From Sacculina carcini (lineage: Eukaryota > Arthropoda > Thecostraca > Sacculinidae): a stretch of DNA of 64,000 nt. Positions 27,101-41,900 of this stretch are shown in pieces (positions within the stretch are counted from its first letter, which is position 1; every line of letters begins with the position of its first letter). The notes under the pieces are model-generated. The model did no database searches and had not been told where the DNA came from. It was given only the letters and a program-made list of their open reading frames with translations. The DNA lies in contig OU696582.1 of NCBI GenBank assembly GCA_916048095.2, positions 2,610,001 to 2,674,000 on the forward strand, given 5' to 3'. A program made the translations under genes and the position numbers.

Positions 27101-30100
27101 GATATTGGTAGACTGGACGAGCAATTATACACTGGCTTCTGAGTGACAGCTGAACATTAATAAGCGTGGTGTCAGGCAGTTCCTGTGCAATTACTACGTG
27201 AGTGTGGTTTTCCAGAAGCAGTGGGGTCGATAAACAAACGTTCTTGCCAGCAGCGAAATTAGCAGTCAACATTTTGACAGCTGACAATATTGCATCCCTT
27301 GATTTGGTCATTGCAATGTTATGCATCATTAGTGACTTGGGCAAAAGAAGCAGCACTATGAACTAAAAAAATCCGCCAAAAATAGAGAGAAAAAAATGAC
27401 AGCATTAAAAAAGGGGGAAAATTAAGCTAATAATGTGAGAGAAGGTTCAACTTTTTTTGAAAGCTAAAAATATATAAATATAAAACGATATAATTAATCT
27501 ACAATATTCTAAAATCTATAATGTTTGCTAAAATCTAAATGAGGAAAAATGTAAGCATGCAAGGCTTAAATGAAAAGAACAAATGGAATTACATTCTGAT
27601 AAAAAAGTACAAACAGAAAACACACATTCTTCAATAAATACGTATACGAAGATAGAAAGATACTTATACTTATATATAAAGAGACTTATACGAAGAACCA
27701 TTGACAAATTTCCTGAGGGGTATGGAGTATATATACTCCAAAATTTGGTTGGGGGCTGAATTTGCAATTACACCTCATGGGAATTCTGCTGGGTTCAATT
27801 AATTGGGCTCATATTGTCATCAAAATCAACATGACAAAAAGTAACAATACACGACAAAGGCGTAGGGGGTGCGTATCAAGGTAGGTGTGTTGTAATGTAA
27901 TAGGCCAACAATGGTTTGGGGTCTTATGCAATTAGCCAACTGAGTCAATCTTGAACACTAACACATTCTGGCAGTCATCCCTCCGAGCCTTGACACAAAT
28001 CTACGCCCCGGAATCCGAGCACAGCCGCAAATGCTCAAAATTATTGTGCTAATCTTTATGCAATGTAAATAGTAGCCAATTTTCACCATAACATTATGTT
28101 TTTCATAACAAAGATATTTTGTAAATTTATCGAGAGCTTTATTGAAATGTCTGCATAAATACTTAAGCGCAACTTTTAGGGCAACTTATACGATTTTCAG
28201 CGCATGAAAAGATCATCCTACTTATCAGACGCTTATAGAAACAGCCACAGTGTGTTTTGGACTTGGGCGCTTTGGTCAGTACCTTTTTCAAGTTCATCAC
28301 CGACTCGGGCAGCTTGTCAGTCCAGCAGTATTGACAGCTGGGGCACTGATGTCGGTTGTTCCAGTAGCGATGCATGATCGACTGCAAGATCGAAGCGAAC
28401 GGCGTCACTCCGATTCCCGTGCCAATAAGGACGGCGTGTTGAGCACGGAAGATGTGACTGGAAGGCGCGCCGTACGGTCCGTCCAGGAATACCTACACAT
28501 ACACATACAGACACACACACACACACATACACACATACAGGGGCGTCTATTTGGGTCGAGGCTCGGGGGGATGACAGCCAGCATGCATTAGTGTTCAAAG
28601 TTGACTCAGCTGGTCAATTGCATGAGACCCTCAATAATTTTGGGCTCATTTAATTACAACACACTTACCTCAAATAAATATATATTGTGTAAAGTATAAT
28701 TTTTCACATATTTATAATTTTTTACATTTGTCGTGTATTGTTATTATTTTGCTGTGTTGATTTTGAAAACAATATAGCCGATGAACTGAGCTGAGGAGAA
28801 TTATCGGAGGTATAATTGCATACTCATACCCCCGGACGGCGATATGTATACCCCACATACCCCCAGGATCTACGCGTATACACACACATATACAGACGAA
28901 CGAATATATGCACACGTATACACATTAGGGTGGCAAATATTTTACGAAGGTATATATTGCAATGAGTGCGAATGGAGCTGTGCTTTCATCTGGTCCAAAA
29001 ACACTGTGTATAAAATATCCTTTGTAAATATTATTGTTTAGAATTAGCTAAAAACAGTTGAATTTTTGTGATTTGTATCAAAGTTAGTCTCTCTACATGC
29101 TTTCCATCATACTGATTTGCTCTTCAAATATGAATTCAATTAATTTATGTTATTTTGAATGTAAAGTCATTGGTAGCTATTTTTCCATATTACGCATACA
29201 CACACACACACGAATGTACTCATATGTGTACGTACATACATATACACAAACAGAAACACAAACATACACACACACGGGCATCTATACACACAAATACACC
29301 TACACTGATATACACATACACATACGCGCACATACACACACGTTCGCACACATATATACATTCACACATTTATGTGGATGAATGTGAATTCATATACAAA
29401 CATATGAATACATGCGTACATGCAATTGTGAATTAAATGCAGGTGCGTAATGTAATGAGCGGTTAATTTATATGCAAATAAAGCCATATTAAGCTATGCA
29501 TAATACTCTCTCACAAATACAGACACACATACACACAACGCAACCAACCGAAAAAGACTAATAGAGAGTATCATGAGAACGAAAATGCCTGCTCATTTGT
29601 ACGACACCATGAACATATGCGACAATTACAATATGACACAAAAACATTTTAGCCAATTATGAAGTGAATGTGGTCTAGGCTTGTAAAATACTATATTATT
29701 AATTACGCATTATACCTATTATATTTTCAGAGCATCTCGTTTATGAAGATTGTTGTTCTGTTGTCTCGCAATTCAATCTATTGTATAGGAACATGTGGGT
29801 GTGTCTGTGCTGTGGGTGTGTGTGTTGTGTGTGCGTGTGTGTGTGTGTGTGCGTGTGTGTGTGTGAATATTGTACTGAAAAATCATTCGTGGAGTGCAAT
29901 AAACGCTGTTACCTTACATTACATTTCGCACACACATACAAGTTTCATCCTGGCATTACCGATTCTGTGAGAAATAAATATATCAGTTATCATTAATTTC
30001 GAATAGTAATTTAGTAATAGTAATTAGTTGAAATTACTTCTATAGAAATCGGCGAGAATGTGGGCGGAGAAACGCATAATCAGAAAAGAAAATTTTAAAG

Positions 30101-33100
30101 CGTTACACACTGTGCTCTTGTTACGTTCAGCTTTTGCTTTATTATTAATCATTTTATTTCGGTTATTAGGTTTATATTACATTTATATTTTGCTTATAGG
30201 TTTATATTAGGCTTATATTCACCAGCTCATACACACGTCAATCACATGTACACAAGCACACATACACACACACACATACACACACACACATACACACACA
30301 CATACACAGTCGCATACACACGCACGAATATATACTTTCAAACACACAAACACACATGCAAATTGTCATAAGCACACACATGGATATACACACGTACACG
30401 CAGATATACGCATCATTACATTCACATCTACACATCTACGTTCAGATCAGTGTTGAAAAATAATGCAACTAAATTGCAATTTCATTGCACAAAAATGTCA
30501 CTAAACTTGTGCATAATTGCGCAATAATGAAAATTTTCTCAATGGTTTAAATTTAAAAGAGCATTTTTTAAAGAAAAATACATGCATTTCCTTCATCAAT
30601 GCAATTATTATCAATATTTCTATTTTTATTATTATGATCAATATATGTATCTATAAAATTATTATTGTTAAAATACTGCTTAATATTACTTTTATTATTA
30701 TTCATTACAAATCCAGTGACATAGTTTTAGTGTGGGCACTAATTTCTACAATTAACATGCTATAATTTATTAATTTCTCAATCATTATTCTCATTATATC
30801 GTTTTGTGTGGTGTAATCGTGTGTAGTGAGAGAGAGAGTGTGTGTGTGTGAAAGATTGTGAGTGCGTGAACGTGTTAGTGTGTCTATGTGTGATCGTGTA
30901 TAGTTGAATTGTATATTGCGTGCGAGAGTGTGTGAGCGAGTGTGTCTAGTTGTTTCGGTGTGTGTGTGCAGTTGTGTCGGTGTGTGTGTGTGTATGCGTT
31001 TGTGAATTGTCCATGCCCCGCAGCGGCGAGTGAATGACCGGCTCGCCGCTGATTGGTTGTTGCGGCGGGTGAGGACTGTGTGTGTGTGTGTGTGTGTGTG
31101 TCCGTGTGTGCTCCCGTGTGACACGGTGTGAGCGGAGAGTCTTGTTGGTGGTGCGGTTGTGGCGTAACGTCTTGTAGGCGCGCGTGGGGCGGTGATGCCC
31201 ACGCGCGCCTGTCTGGAATATAATTTAGATTTTTGTTTTCTACAAGCTATTTCGGCCTTTTTGTTTTGGAAATATTTTTGTCTGCGACCCGGCTTCAGCA
31301 GCGGAGATGGTGCCTTCCAGCATCAGTAGCGGCCTACCAGCGGAGAACAGCGGTGGAGGTGCTCGATGGCGTGTCAGGCTGGTGTGCAGGGGACGGCAGT
31401 GCAGCATGATGCCGGAGGGAGGCAGCTGAGGAGCTGTGGCCGAGGGATGCTGGTCGTCTCGCCTGCACTGGTGTAAGGCACGTCGTCGGGCAACTACAGG
31501 ATTGTCAGTGGAGGCGACGATCGCTCGTGGAGGATGCTGGTGCTGGACGGCAGGTGACAGAGAGGGGCTGCTGAAGCCGGATGAAAACATGACGAACGAC
31601 GGCGACGGCGTGGCCTGTGTGAACGGCGACGTCCCGGCTGTTTGCGGCAGGGTGCTGAAGAGCACTGGAGTCGACGGGAGCATAGTGGGTGCTGGGGTCG
31701 AAGTGTTGTGCCCTGTCGCGGCAGCCGGTGATGAAGAAGACGGCAGGCTGCGGCGAAGCACTGAAGAGCACGGGCAGAGGCGGGAGCGCGGTGGACGCTG
31801 GGGCCTGACATGTTGTGCCTCGCCGCAGCCAAGGTGTGTGCATCTGGTGGAGGCCGTCGTCTAATTAGATTTTGGTTATTGGCTCATTTTTCCTGGTTTG
31901 CTTGGCTCGCGGTTTTTTGTTGATTTATGTTTCTTTAAAAACAGGTGGAGGTGTGGTGTAATCGTGTGTAGTGAGAGAGAGAGTGTGTGTGTGTGAAAGA
32001 TTGTGAGTGCGTGAACGTGTTAGTGTGTCTATGTGTGATCGTGTATAGTTGAATTGTATATTGCGTGCGAGAGTGTGTGAGCGAGTGTGTCTAGTTGTTT
32101 CGGTGTGTGTGTGCAGTTGTGTCGGTGTGTGTGTGTGTATGCGTTTGTGAATTGTCCATGCCCCGCAGCGGCGAGTGAATGACCGGCTCGCCGCTGATTG
32201 GTTGTTGCGGCGGGTGAGGACTGTGTGTGTGTGTGTGTGTGTGTGTCCGTGTGTGCTCCCGTGTGACACGGTGTGAGCGGAGAGTCTTGTTGGTGGTGCG
32301 GTTGTGGCGTAACGTCTTGTAGGCGCGCGTGGGGCATTGATGCCCACGCGCGCCTGTCTGTAATATATTTTAGTTTCTGGTTTCTGTTACATTTTGTTTT
32401 ATGGTCGGATTTTGGCGTGCGACTATTGGTGACTAAACCGACATCTTCAATGTAATTGGTCGTGAAAAAGGTGTCAGGGACACCTGGCAGAATTATGATC
32501 TCTTCGACACCTGTGCAAGCACTAATGACTGTGGACTCCGTGGTGCAGTTGTTAGCACACCCGCCTCACAAGCGGGAGGTCCGTGGTTCGAAACCCGGCG
32601 GAGCAGAATTTCATTGGGCGAATTCTACAATCCCACAGCCCCTGTCCACCCAGCAGGAAATGATGGTACCAGATATCAGTCATGAGTTGTGCCATGCATT
32701 CTGGGGAGGTGGCCCTCTCTTATACGTCTTACGTCCTTGTGGCGCCATAGCGTGGAGAGGGTCGGTTCTGCGGTGGCAGCGAGCTGCACGGGGCACGCCT
32801 GTGTGGTTATAAGCTTCGGCTTCTTCCCGTGTAGCAGCTGCCACTTAGGCATTTAACCTTTAACCTTAACCTAATGAGCAATCCACCTGTCTTCAGCCAT
32901 CATTGAAATTCACCCCATTCAGCTAGCTCCATCAAAGTTTATATATTCTTCGGACTTTTTCTCAAGCTTTCTCTTTTATCATTCCTACCTTCTCGCCTTC
33001 CCATTTTGTTTCTCTGATCTATTTCTCCTTCCCTGTGTTTTGTCGTATCCGTCGCACCATTAATCTGTGCTACCGAGCTACTTTCTGACAAATTTTGCAC

Positions 33101-36100
33101 AATAAGATTATTGCATAATATGCACTCGTTCTTATTGCATAATATGCACCGTTTTCTCGGTACAACTCGAGCCGAAGCGTGTTTGTTTGGATGACAGTTT
33201 CAGTATTCAGTATCCTATGCTGTTATCCTAATGTTGTTCCACCATTGGCCAGCTCTGGCACTCGCTGTGATTTGGTCGCAAGATGTGCCTATAACACCAG
33301 CGTAAATACGGCAATAACTTCAGCCCACTGGCGGGTCCAGGGGAGGGGGGCTCAGAGGGCTGAAGCCCCAAAAAATATTTCCATCAATTCCTCATAACCA
33401 AGAGATTCACTAAAAGTAGTCAAAGAAAAGTATATTTTTGTAGAGTTTGTTGGTATAAACATTATCGCAAAGAATATTCGCGCATAATGCGTTTGTAAAT
33501 GTGTGTATATATTATTGAGAAACAAATTCAGCCCCCCAAAATTGCACTCTGTATCCGCCACTGCCTCAGTCACATTTCCAGCAATCGAAGTCGTTTCATA
33601 TAAGCCAGACGTCCATAAACTACCAACAAACAGGTATAATATGGGGAACCGTGCCACTGACTGTCACAGGTAATGGTATCCTCAGTGAGCAGAATGGATC
33701 TGGTTCGTCCAACTGTGCAATATATTGTTCATTGTCTGCCGGCTGCAAGGCCAGTGCACGTCAACATTCATGACCATGCAATGCGATAAATTTAGTCAAA
33801 CGCGAGGCTGGGAACATCCTGCGAAGATGTGGTATTTATTTGTGTATGTGTGTATGTGTGTGTGTGTGTGCGTGTGTGTTTGCTTAGAGCGAGCTTATTG
33901 CACACACCGGCTTATTTCGTGCGAATTTCCCGCGGCAATTGCACTGAAATCGTGTGCAACAATGTGAAAACGAACGGCAAAAAACGGGCCGGCACTAAAC
34001 CGATCGGACAATACGGATCACTATGTGCAGCGACAAGATGCGCATTATTTGCCAGCGAGGTGGTCTATAAACAAGCGAAAAACAAATAGCATTTGGTCTG
34101 TGTACATTGCAGACGCACACGAATCCACATGCTCAACAAGAAAAGGCAATTTCCACAACAAGACGCCAGCCGGATTTGATAACGGCCGCGCCAAAAAAGA
34201 CAACCACTGAAACAGATTGAAGAATGATTGCTCTTTGTTTTGCTGCGTTGCAAAGAGAACACAAGAACGATTGAATTGCTCCAGGTCATCCCTCGAGTCG
34301 TTGTCTTATTGCACAAGGGCATGCGTGTGTTTGCTACTGGGCTCATGCTGTTTGATATTTGTTATTGCATTTATTTCTATTCTCCCGTCAATTGTGTGAG
34401 CGAAAAACAAGATTAGCAGACGAGAAAAGCCACAATACATTCTACAGTAAAATTACCGAAATGAATTGTTGCAAAAAGTGTGCAAATTAATTTCCAAACA
34501 CCTCCATTGCGCACGCTGTTTAATCAATCCAACGTTTTTTTTAAACTTAGCTAATGGAGCAGACTATATGAGGACATTTTAATGACATTGACCTTGCGTT
34601 AAGCATGTGAAAAACTTCAATTGAAGACATACTTGTGAAAAACGCATATGGCAACGATCTCAAGACGATAAAGAATAAATTTTTAATTGTATTTTGTACA
34701 GGTACATTGTAAAATTCTAAGTATAAATGGCATTGTAATTTCACTTCTGTTACTTCATATATTATTCAAACTCGTCAAATCTGGTCGTATTGTAATGTTG
34801 TGAAAGTCTTAAAACAAAGTATTTGGTCATATTCATCTACACTTTGATCATTATCCCAGACATTCATCCATAAAAATTCACTAAAGAAGAGGATATGCAT
34901 GTTCCATCGTTTGATTCACTTTCTATCGTCGGACTTAGGCGTATTTGCTACAAAACAACTCTAAAGAACTGAAGGAGAAACAAGTCTGCAGTAAATATAT
35001 GTGAGTTACTGTCATAAAATTGCTATATTATTGATTGAATCAATACAAGTATCTACTCATCACGATTCAACAACGAAATCATATCGAATCAACGTGCAAA
35101 CATAATGGCTCACCTCCAATGGTTTGCCGATCACAGCGTAATCATCTTTGACATTGTTGTTGTCAGGGCTGGCGGGAGTGTCTGTTGCGACCAGAGCTTC
35201 TTCAGCGTGGGTCTTCAGCAGCTTGAGCACTCCGGACGTAGGAGTGTTCTTGCGACGAGTCTCCTGGACGTTCTCCAGCTCCAGACTGCCACTAGATGGG
35301 GTCTTGAACGCGATAATGGTCGGCTTGCGTCTCATGTAGCGGAAACTTTTCGCCACAGATTTGTTTTTGGGATTCTGAACGGTGAATTGAATCACAAGCA
35401 TACACACACACACACACACGCACACACAGACACACACACATAATTCTACCGCACCAGTATTCTAAAATGTTATGTTATCTGGGACATTTTTTATTTTTGA
35501 CAGTGTGTCTCACAGTCCAGAGGAAAAAGTCAATATACAATGCGAATTAATTAGAGGTAAAACCAATCTTGGACGGTCCGTTTTCAAGTTATATTAAGCT
35601 TGTATTTAATTGCAGATAACTGCTTATGAAACAAATGTATTCAATTATACATCACTATATATATATATATATATTTTCATATGTCAGTGTGCTACAATTT
35701 GGGCATATAAATTGAGTGTTATTTGTGTGGCGTGATAGTTACTTACACTCATCCATGGACTTATCTGAAACACAATAGCCCAATCAAGCATGACAAATTA
35801 GTATAGGAGATTTGTCATTCATTCGTTCATTCTTCAATTGAACATGCACAACCCAAACATTTTGCTACTCATGCATGAAATGAAAGAAAATTATATTAAA
35901 AAAACAAACTCAACACCGTTGGCGCAATGTTTTTTCTTATATAAATAACAACAGAAACGGAAGCAGGACAGAGCAAAAATCATGCATAAAAATAGTTGAA
36001 AAATAGCAAATTCACAGTTTACTGAAATTATTGACCTGGTACATACGATTAGATTGAGCAAAATATAGACGCAAATAATGTTTGACACAACAAAATGTCA

Positions 36101-38961
36101 GACTAAAAATTTAAGTATAATTATGAGCTTGTTTTTTATCCAAAGTTTTACCAAAATGCAGCATATGATAAAAGACTGATTATAATTTGATTGGTCGAAA
36201 ATTGTTTGATAAACTCACTTTTTAATTCAGTTAAGCATCGTTAAACAAATCAATTTCGAGCGTGGGTCAGTCAGGTGATAAATTGCTTTGAGAAATTGCA
36301 TTTTCCAATTAACTGCATTTTCAATTATCTACAATGCATCGCTGCACAGCCACGCCATGCGCCTCACAAAATGAATCTTGAATTGGGATTTTATGATAAG
36401 CCCAAGCAGTGATGAGAAAATTTGCAATAATCAACACTGAATTTAAGCTAAAACAAATTTGTTATATACGAGTAAAACATTTTTTCCAAGTTATATATAA
36501 GACAAGCAAATATATAAAAAATGTACATGGAATTAATATAAAATCTTACATTCAGCAACCATGTGTGCAATTTGAGCATTAAATGGCTCTACTCAGATTT
36601 TTTACGGTGCAATCAAATCTCAGTTTGAAAAGTTATGCAAATTCGATTAGAATAATTGTTTAGCCGGCCATATTTGCACAAGCAATTCCACATTTTACAG
36701 CCAACTTTTCGCATAAAAAACGCATCGCTTGATTGGCAGCATAGCAAGTTGGACCAAGTCATCTCGTAAATGCCCAGCCCGAGTGATTTTTTGCTATAAC
36801 TGATTATTGCTCTTTCGCTAGCAATCAGCACTTTTTATAAGATTGTAAGATTACGTATTAAACATTTTTAAATTTGTATACCCAAAAAAACATTTTGTGC
36901 AACATATCATTGGCATTCTTAATTATTGTAAGACATGTTATGTTTATATTTGGTATAATTAAAGTTAGACCAATTGCCGGTATTATGCACAGGGGAAAAT
37001 TGTTTCAATATACCAAAAATGTGTTGATCGGAAAATGAATATTTTTGACACGCTGATTTCAAATATGACATCGGTTTTACTAGATTGCCTACAGTTTTTC
37101 GGCAATTCAAGTTTTATATTGATATTATATCACAAACACAGGACTATGAAATCAGGTTTGTTGTGTGTTAATTTATTACTGAATATCATTTCTATGGATG
37201 ATACCGCTTTTGTTTAGAATATATTTGAATAATAAAACTTTAAATTGACATAATTCGATTAAAAATGTAGTCATTTGCACCATGCTTCTCTTGCTGAAGT
37301 TCAGTATTACCAACTGTTTGAGTCTTGTCTTTATTGTATGTGAACTCACATATACAATAACGATTACATAACACGTGGAACCAAGACACACAAAATACAC
37401 TATATTGACACCGCCTCAACCGTACAGTACGACCTTGACATGACCGCTGCACGCGCACACTGCCCACGCAGCAGTGTCGAATAGACGACCCACTCTCAAC
37501 ACCGGGCGACATCTTGCGGCCACCCTTTCAGCCTGCCTGCTACACGTAGCACCTCTACACCAACGTGGCGAGTAGATGTCGTTGAATTATTTTGCCGCAT
37601 GTTGAATCCGATTATGACAGATTATTATGCTTCTTTACATTCAATTTCCATTTTAAAAAAGAAATATTTGATTACAATGCACTTGAGTTTGTTCCGAACA
37701 TTCTTCTCGATTATTAATAAGGACAAACGTAGCGGCATCATCACCACGTGGTCTTGACTTCCACCGTTTGTGTTGCGTCTCTTCTGCCTATTGTCTTCGT
37801 TATTTCGGTCTGTTTTGGGAACAGTGTACGTTTTTGTATATAAAGTGATTCAGTCTGGATGGTTGAATGCATACTCATGTCATACTACTTGCGCTATCTC
37901 GATTAGTTTTAGACATTGCGCTTTGGGTACCTGTTATTATATGAACTTGTGAATTTCTGGCGAACTTGTGTGATTCCAATGCTTATATTTGTATTATATT
38001 CTTTTGTAATTTCTCTTAACATATAATTGGTATTTCTGTTTCAGAAAAGTATGAGTTGTTCGAGGAGAAACTCCATTAATGACCCAGATTCATTTTGTTA
38101 CATCTGTGAAGAATATGTTCTATGTCGCAAAAAGAGAAAGATAATGAATTTCATTAAGCAGGTATATCTGGCATATGTCTGCGTGAAGCTGGGTGACCAA
38201 GACAAGTCTTAGGTTCCTCACATTGTCCGCAAGAGCCGTGAGGAGTGATTGAGACATTGGTCGAAAGGAAGTAGTATTGGTCTAGGCTTTGGTGTACCAA
38301 TGGATTGGCGTGAACCAAAAATCCATCATGATGACTGCTATTTCTGTTTTGTGAACGTTAAAGGATATAATCTTCATAAGAAGCGAAGGTGGGAGTAGCC
38401 TGATCTAGAGTCAGCCAAAAGACCTGTGACACACAGGGAAGAGCTCCCCGTTCCTGAGCCGCCCACAACACCGTCTAAGCTTTAGGTATACAATGAAGAG
38501 GAAGATATAGAACCGTGCAATTCTGAATAAAGCAGTGGATATGACAGCGGAAACAATGTCTCTCAAGAAGAGCTTAGCGATCTCATTAGAGACATTGGTC
38601 TTTCAAAGAAAAATTCAGAGCTTTTGGCCTCCAGACTGAAAGAGAAAGACTGTCTGGGGTCAGACGCAAAAATTACTTTGAATCGCAATAGAGAAGCAGC
38701 TCTGCCCCCTTACTTCAGTCAATAGAATAAATTGATGATGACCGACTATTGTTTCAACGCGATTGCCAAACAAAATGCACAGAAAAATGGCAGGAAAACG
38801 TGGTTTTTACTGAACCTGTGATGAAGTTGAAATAATTTTCGAGTTCAATACCATGTCAACGGCTGTGTCATATGTTGTATAATGTATAATGTTGTATAAT
38901 GTATATTTTGTATATAATGTATATAATGTATATGTATGTAATGTATATGTATATGTATGTG

Positions 38962-38992
<31 letters not shown>

Positions 38993-41900
38993 GTGTATAT
39001 GTATATGTATGTGTATGTGTATGTATATGTGTATGTGTATGTGTATGTATATGTATGTATATGTAATATATATGTATATGTATAATGTATAATGTAAATG
39101 TATATAATGTATATGTTGTATAATGTATAATGTACTCTGAACATATATATTTGTAAATATTCCTATTGAAACTAAAATTGAAATTACTTACTATAAAAAT
39201 TACTCTAAAATTGTCATATTTAAATTGATTTTGCATTATATTTATCATTATCTTACAAGCTAGAGCCAATTTGAATTACCTAACAATATATTCAGTTTCA
39301 GCGAGATCGAATTATTATAAATCCGTTAAAGTATTTATGGCAAAAATTTATGTGTAAACCAGTGTAATCATTCATTGCATATTAGCGGCAATTTTCATTC
39401 CAGCTAATTGGAACGAAAACATAGATTTTAACACTAAAATATTTCATGAACACCAAAAAATATTTTCACATTTTTCACTGAATTTCGCTTGCACATCTCA
39501 ATGTCAAAATGAAAATTTTAACAGTTTTTGTATTAAACAGTTATTTTTAGTACGTCTGATTTTGCACTAGCCAGATTTTCAGCCAGTTCAACGTTTTTAG
39601 TGGTTACGAAAAGAAATATATGAACTATTGTAATTGGAAAGAAAATAATGAATAATACACAGTGTTTACTTACATCCCATGTTTAAAAACACTGTAAAAC
39701 GAACATTTTCCTGTATGACTTTCGAAATCTAATTTTATCTTTGATCAATTCAAATTTCAATTTGCATTTCGTTAAGCCAAACAATATAGCAGCCCCGGTA
39801 ATTTTAAAGCAATCCGGAATGTATTACTTTTTGGAAGCAGCAATTCCGACATAATCAAAATATGTATTTTAGGCTTAAAATATGAATTTTAGGCTTGAAC
39901 ATTTTCTAACATTTAATCATATGAAATGCTTCGGAGTATGAAGTTACGCACAATATTGTACATGCGATTTCATTTACACACTTGTGCTATCGCATTAGAG
40001 AATAATTTATATAATAATTACTTACTAAGTAAAATATTTTTACTTTTATTCATTGTTTCAAAACGACCTTACCTAATCTAATATAATCTAAGCTATCCTA
40101 ACCTAACATAGGACAAAAATTTCTACAGGATTCTTTGATTTTTCAGAAAAAATGTCAAATATCAAAAATTTCTATAAAAAAGTTTATTTATGTTTCACAT
40201 TCTCACAATTTTCATGCTTTATTAAGGCAGAAAATCAAGACACAATTGAAAGCTGTTTGACATTCAGGAGAGCTGATTTTTCCAGAACGTTAGTGCAACG
40301 ATAGATGTGTGGGGTACACTTAATCAATAGTGTACACAGAACAAATATCATGCAACACATGCTCTACTAACTCTACCTACTGCTACTAGCTCAACAGCAC
40401 ACATATTGACTCACATTATAGGAGAGTTGATTGGCCAGGTTGCGCGCTTCCTGCAGCGAAACCTCGGAAAATTTGTGTTCGGACGTCGAGCGAGATGTCT
40501 CGCGCAAGCTGCAAGAAATGCGTGCAAAAAGTGCAAATATTGCATCAACATAATTGTTGATAAGTTGAAAGTTGATATCTTATGACGATTTTATAATGTA
40601 CAGTTTAAAGAGGTAATTAATTAATAAATGAATATTTATTTGTAAACTCATATGTAATGTAATTATTCATAATTAGCACACACATAGCTATGACTTACAG
40701 TTATTGGTTAAACAGGCATTCAACAAAGTATGATTAAGTATAAGTAAGCATAAGTAAGTATAAGTAAGTATAAGTAAGTATAAGTAAGTATAAGTAAGTA
40801 TAAGTAAGTATAAGTAAGTATAAGTAAGTATAAGTAAGTATAAGTAAGTATAAGTAAGTATAAGTAAGTATAAGTAAGTATAAGTAAGTATAAGTAAGTA
40901 TAAGTAAGTATAAGTAAGTATAAGTAAGTATAAGTAAGAATTAGTAAGTATAAGTAAGTATAAGTAAGAATAAGTAAATATAAATAAGTATAAGTAAGTA
41001 TAAGTAAGTATAAGTATGTATAACTAAGTATAAGTAAGTATATGTAAGTATAAGTAAGTATAAGTAAGTATAAGTAAGTATAAGTAAATATAAGTAAGTA
41101 TAAGTGAGTATAAGTAAGTAGTTTCAGCTTAATCATTTGAATAACTGCAATAATATGCATGAAATATATACATGATCAGTTTGGTATATTATTTATTGTT
41201 TATAATTAACCTAACGCATATATTACAAAGCTAAATTCATAATTCTATATGGCAAATATCGCAACATGTATTTATTTGTATAATACAAAAATCTCAAATC
41301 TTGTCATATTTAGTTTGTGTTAACTCTCCAAAATTATGAGACAACATTAAAAAGTGAATTCGTTTATCAAATAGTGTGGCACAAAACAATGATAAACTAT
41401 TGCAAAAATACTTGCTAAAATCTGTTCAGACTAATATATGCGCTGATTTAAGTTTCTTTGAATCCAGCAATGTCCTGGTCCGATTCGATACAATTATATC
41501 ATTCAGCATAATGCAAATTCATACTTAATACATTCATGTGGTTGGCTCACAAGTACAGTCGACCCTCCAAGTAGCGGACTCGAAGCGACTGAGAAAATAT
41601 TCCGCTATTCGGAGGTGCGCTCTGTAGTAAAGCTTATCAACCCTTTTCACTGTGAATCGTTAATTTTTCACAAGCTATACGCTTATCATTTACCATCCTG
41701 CATCTTTCTGATATAATTCTACCAACAGTTTCATTACCCCAGAAATTATTCAGTTGCGCGGCGTTTTCCTCTTGACGCCATGGTTTTGGCTGCAGTTTGC
41801 TGCAGTTTGCACGAGAGACCCATTTCATCAATTTGAACACATAATTAGCTTCCGATGCAACAGTAATCGGAGTTGTCAATGTTATATGAAGGTCTAAATT

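Noticed and set aside
31240-31864. Overlapping frames of 112-173 codons on both strands within the TRIM interior
   Set aside because: GC-rich sequence with few stops; the frames are open on both strands at once, differ in extent between copies and show no known domain.
32530-32605. Functional tRNA-Val gene
   Set aside because: The head continues into a repeated body shared by other copies and lacks a proper 3' acceptor strand; it is a SINE.
38845-39269. Tyr/Ile/His-rich frames
   Set aside because: Produced by the TATATG microsatellite.
40737-41120. CRISPR array
   Set aside because: Uninterrupted 10-bp tandem units without spacers, in animal DNA.
40720-41160. A 146-codon minus-strand frame with a ten-residue period
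   Set aside because: The 10-bp repeat has no stop in this strand and a length not divisible by three, which gives an artificial periodic protein.
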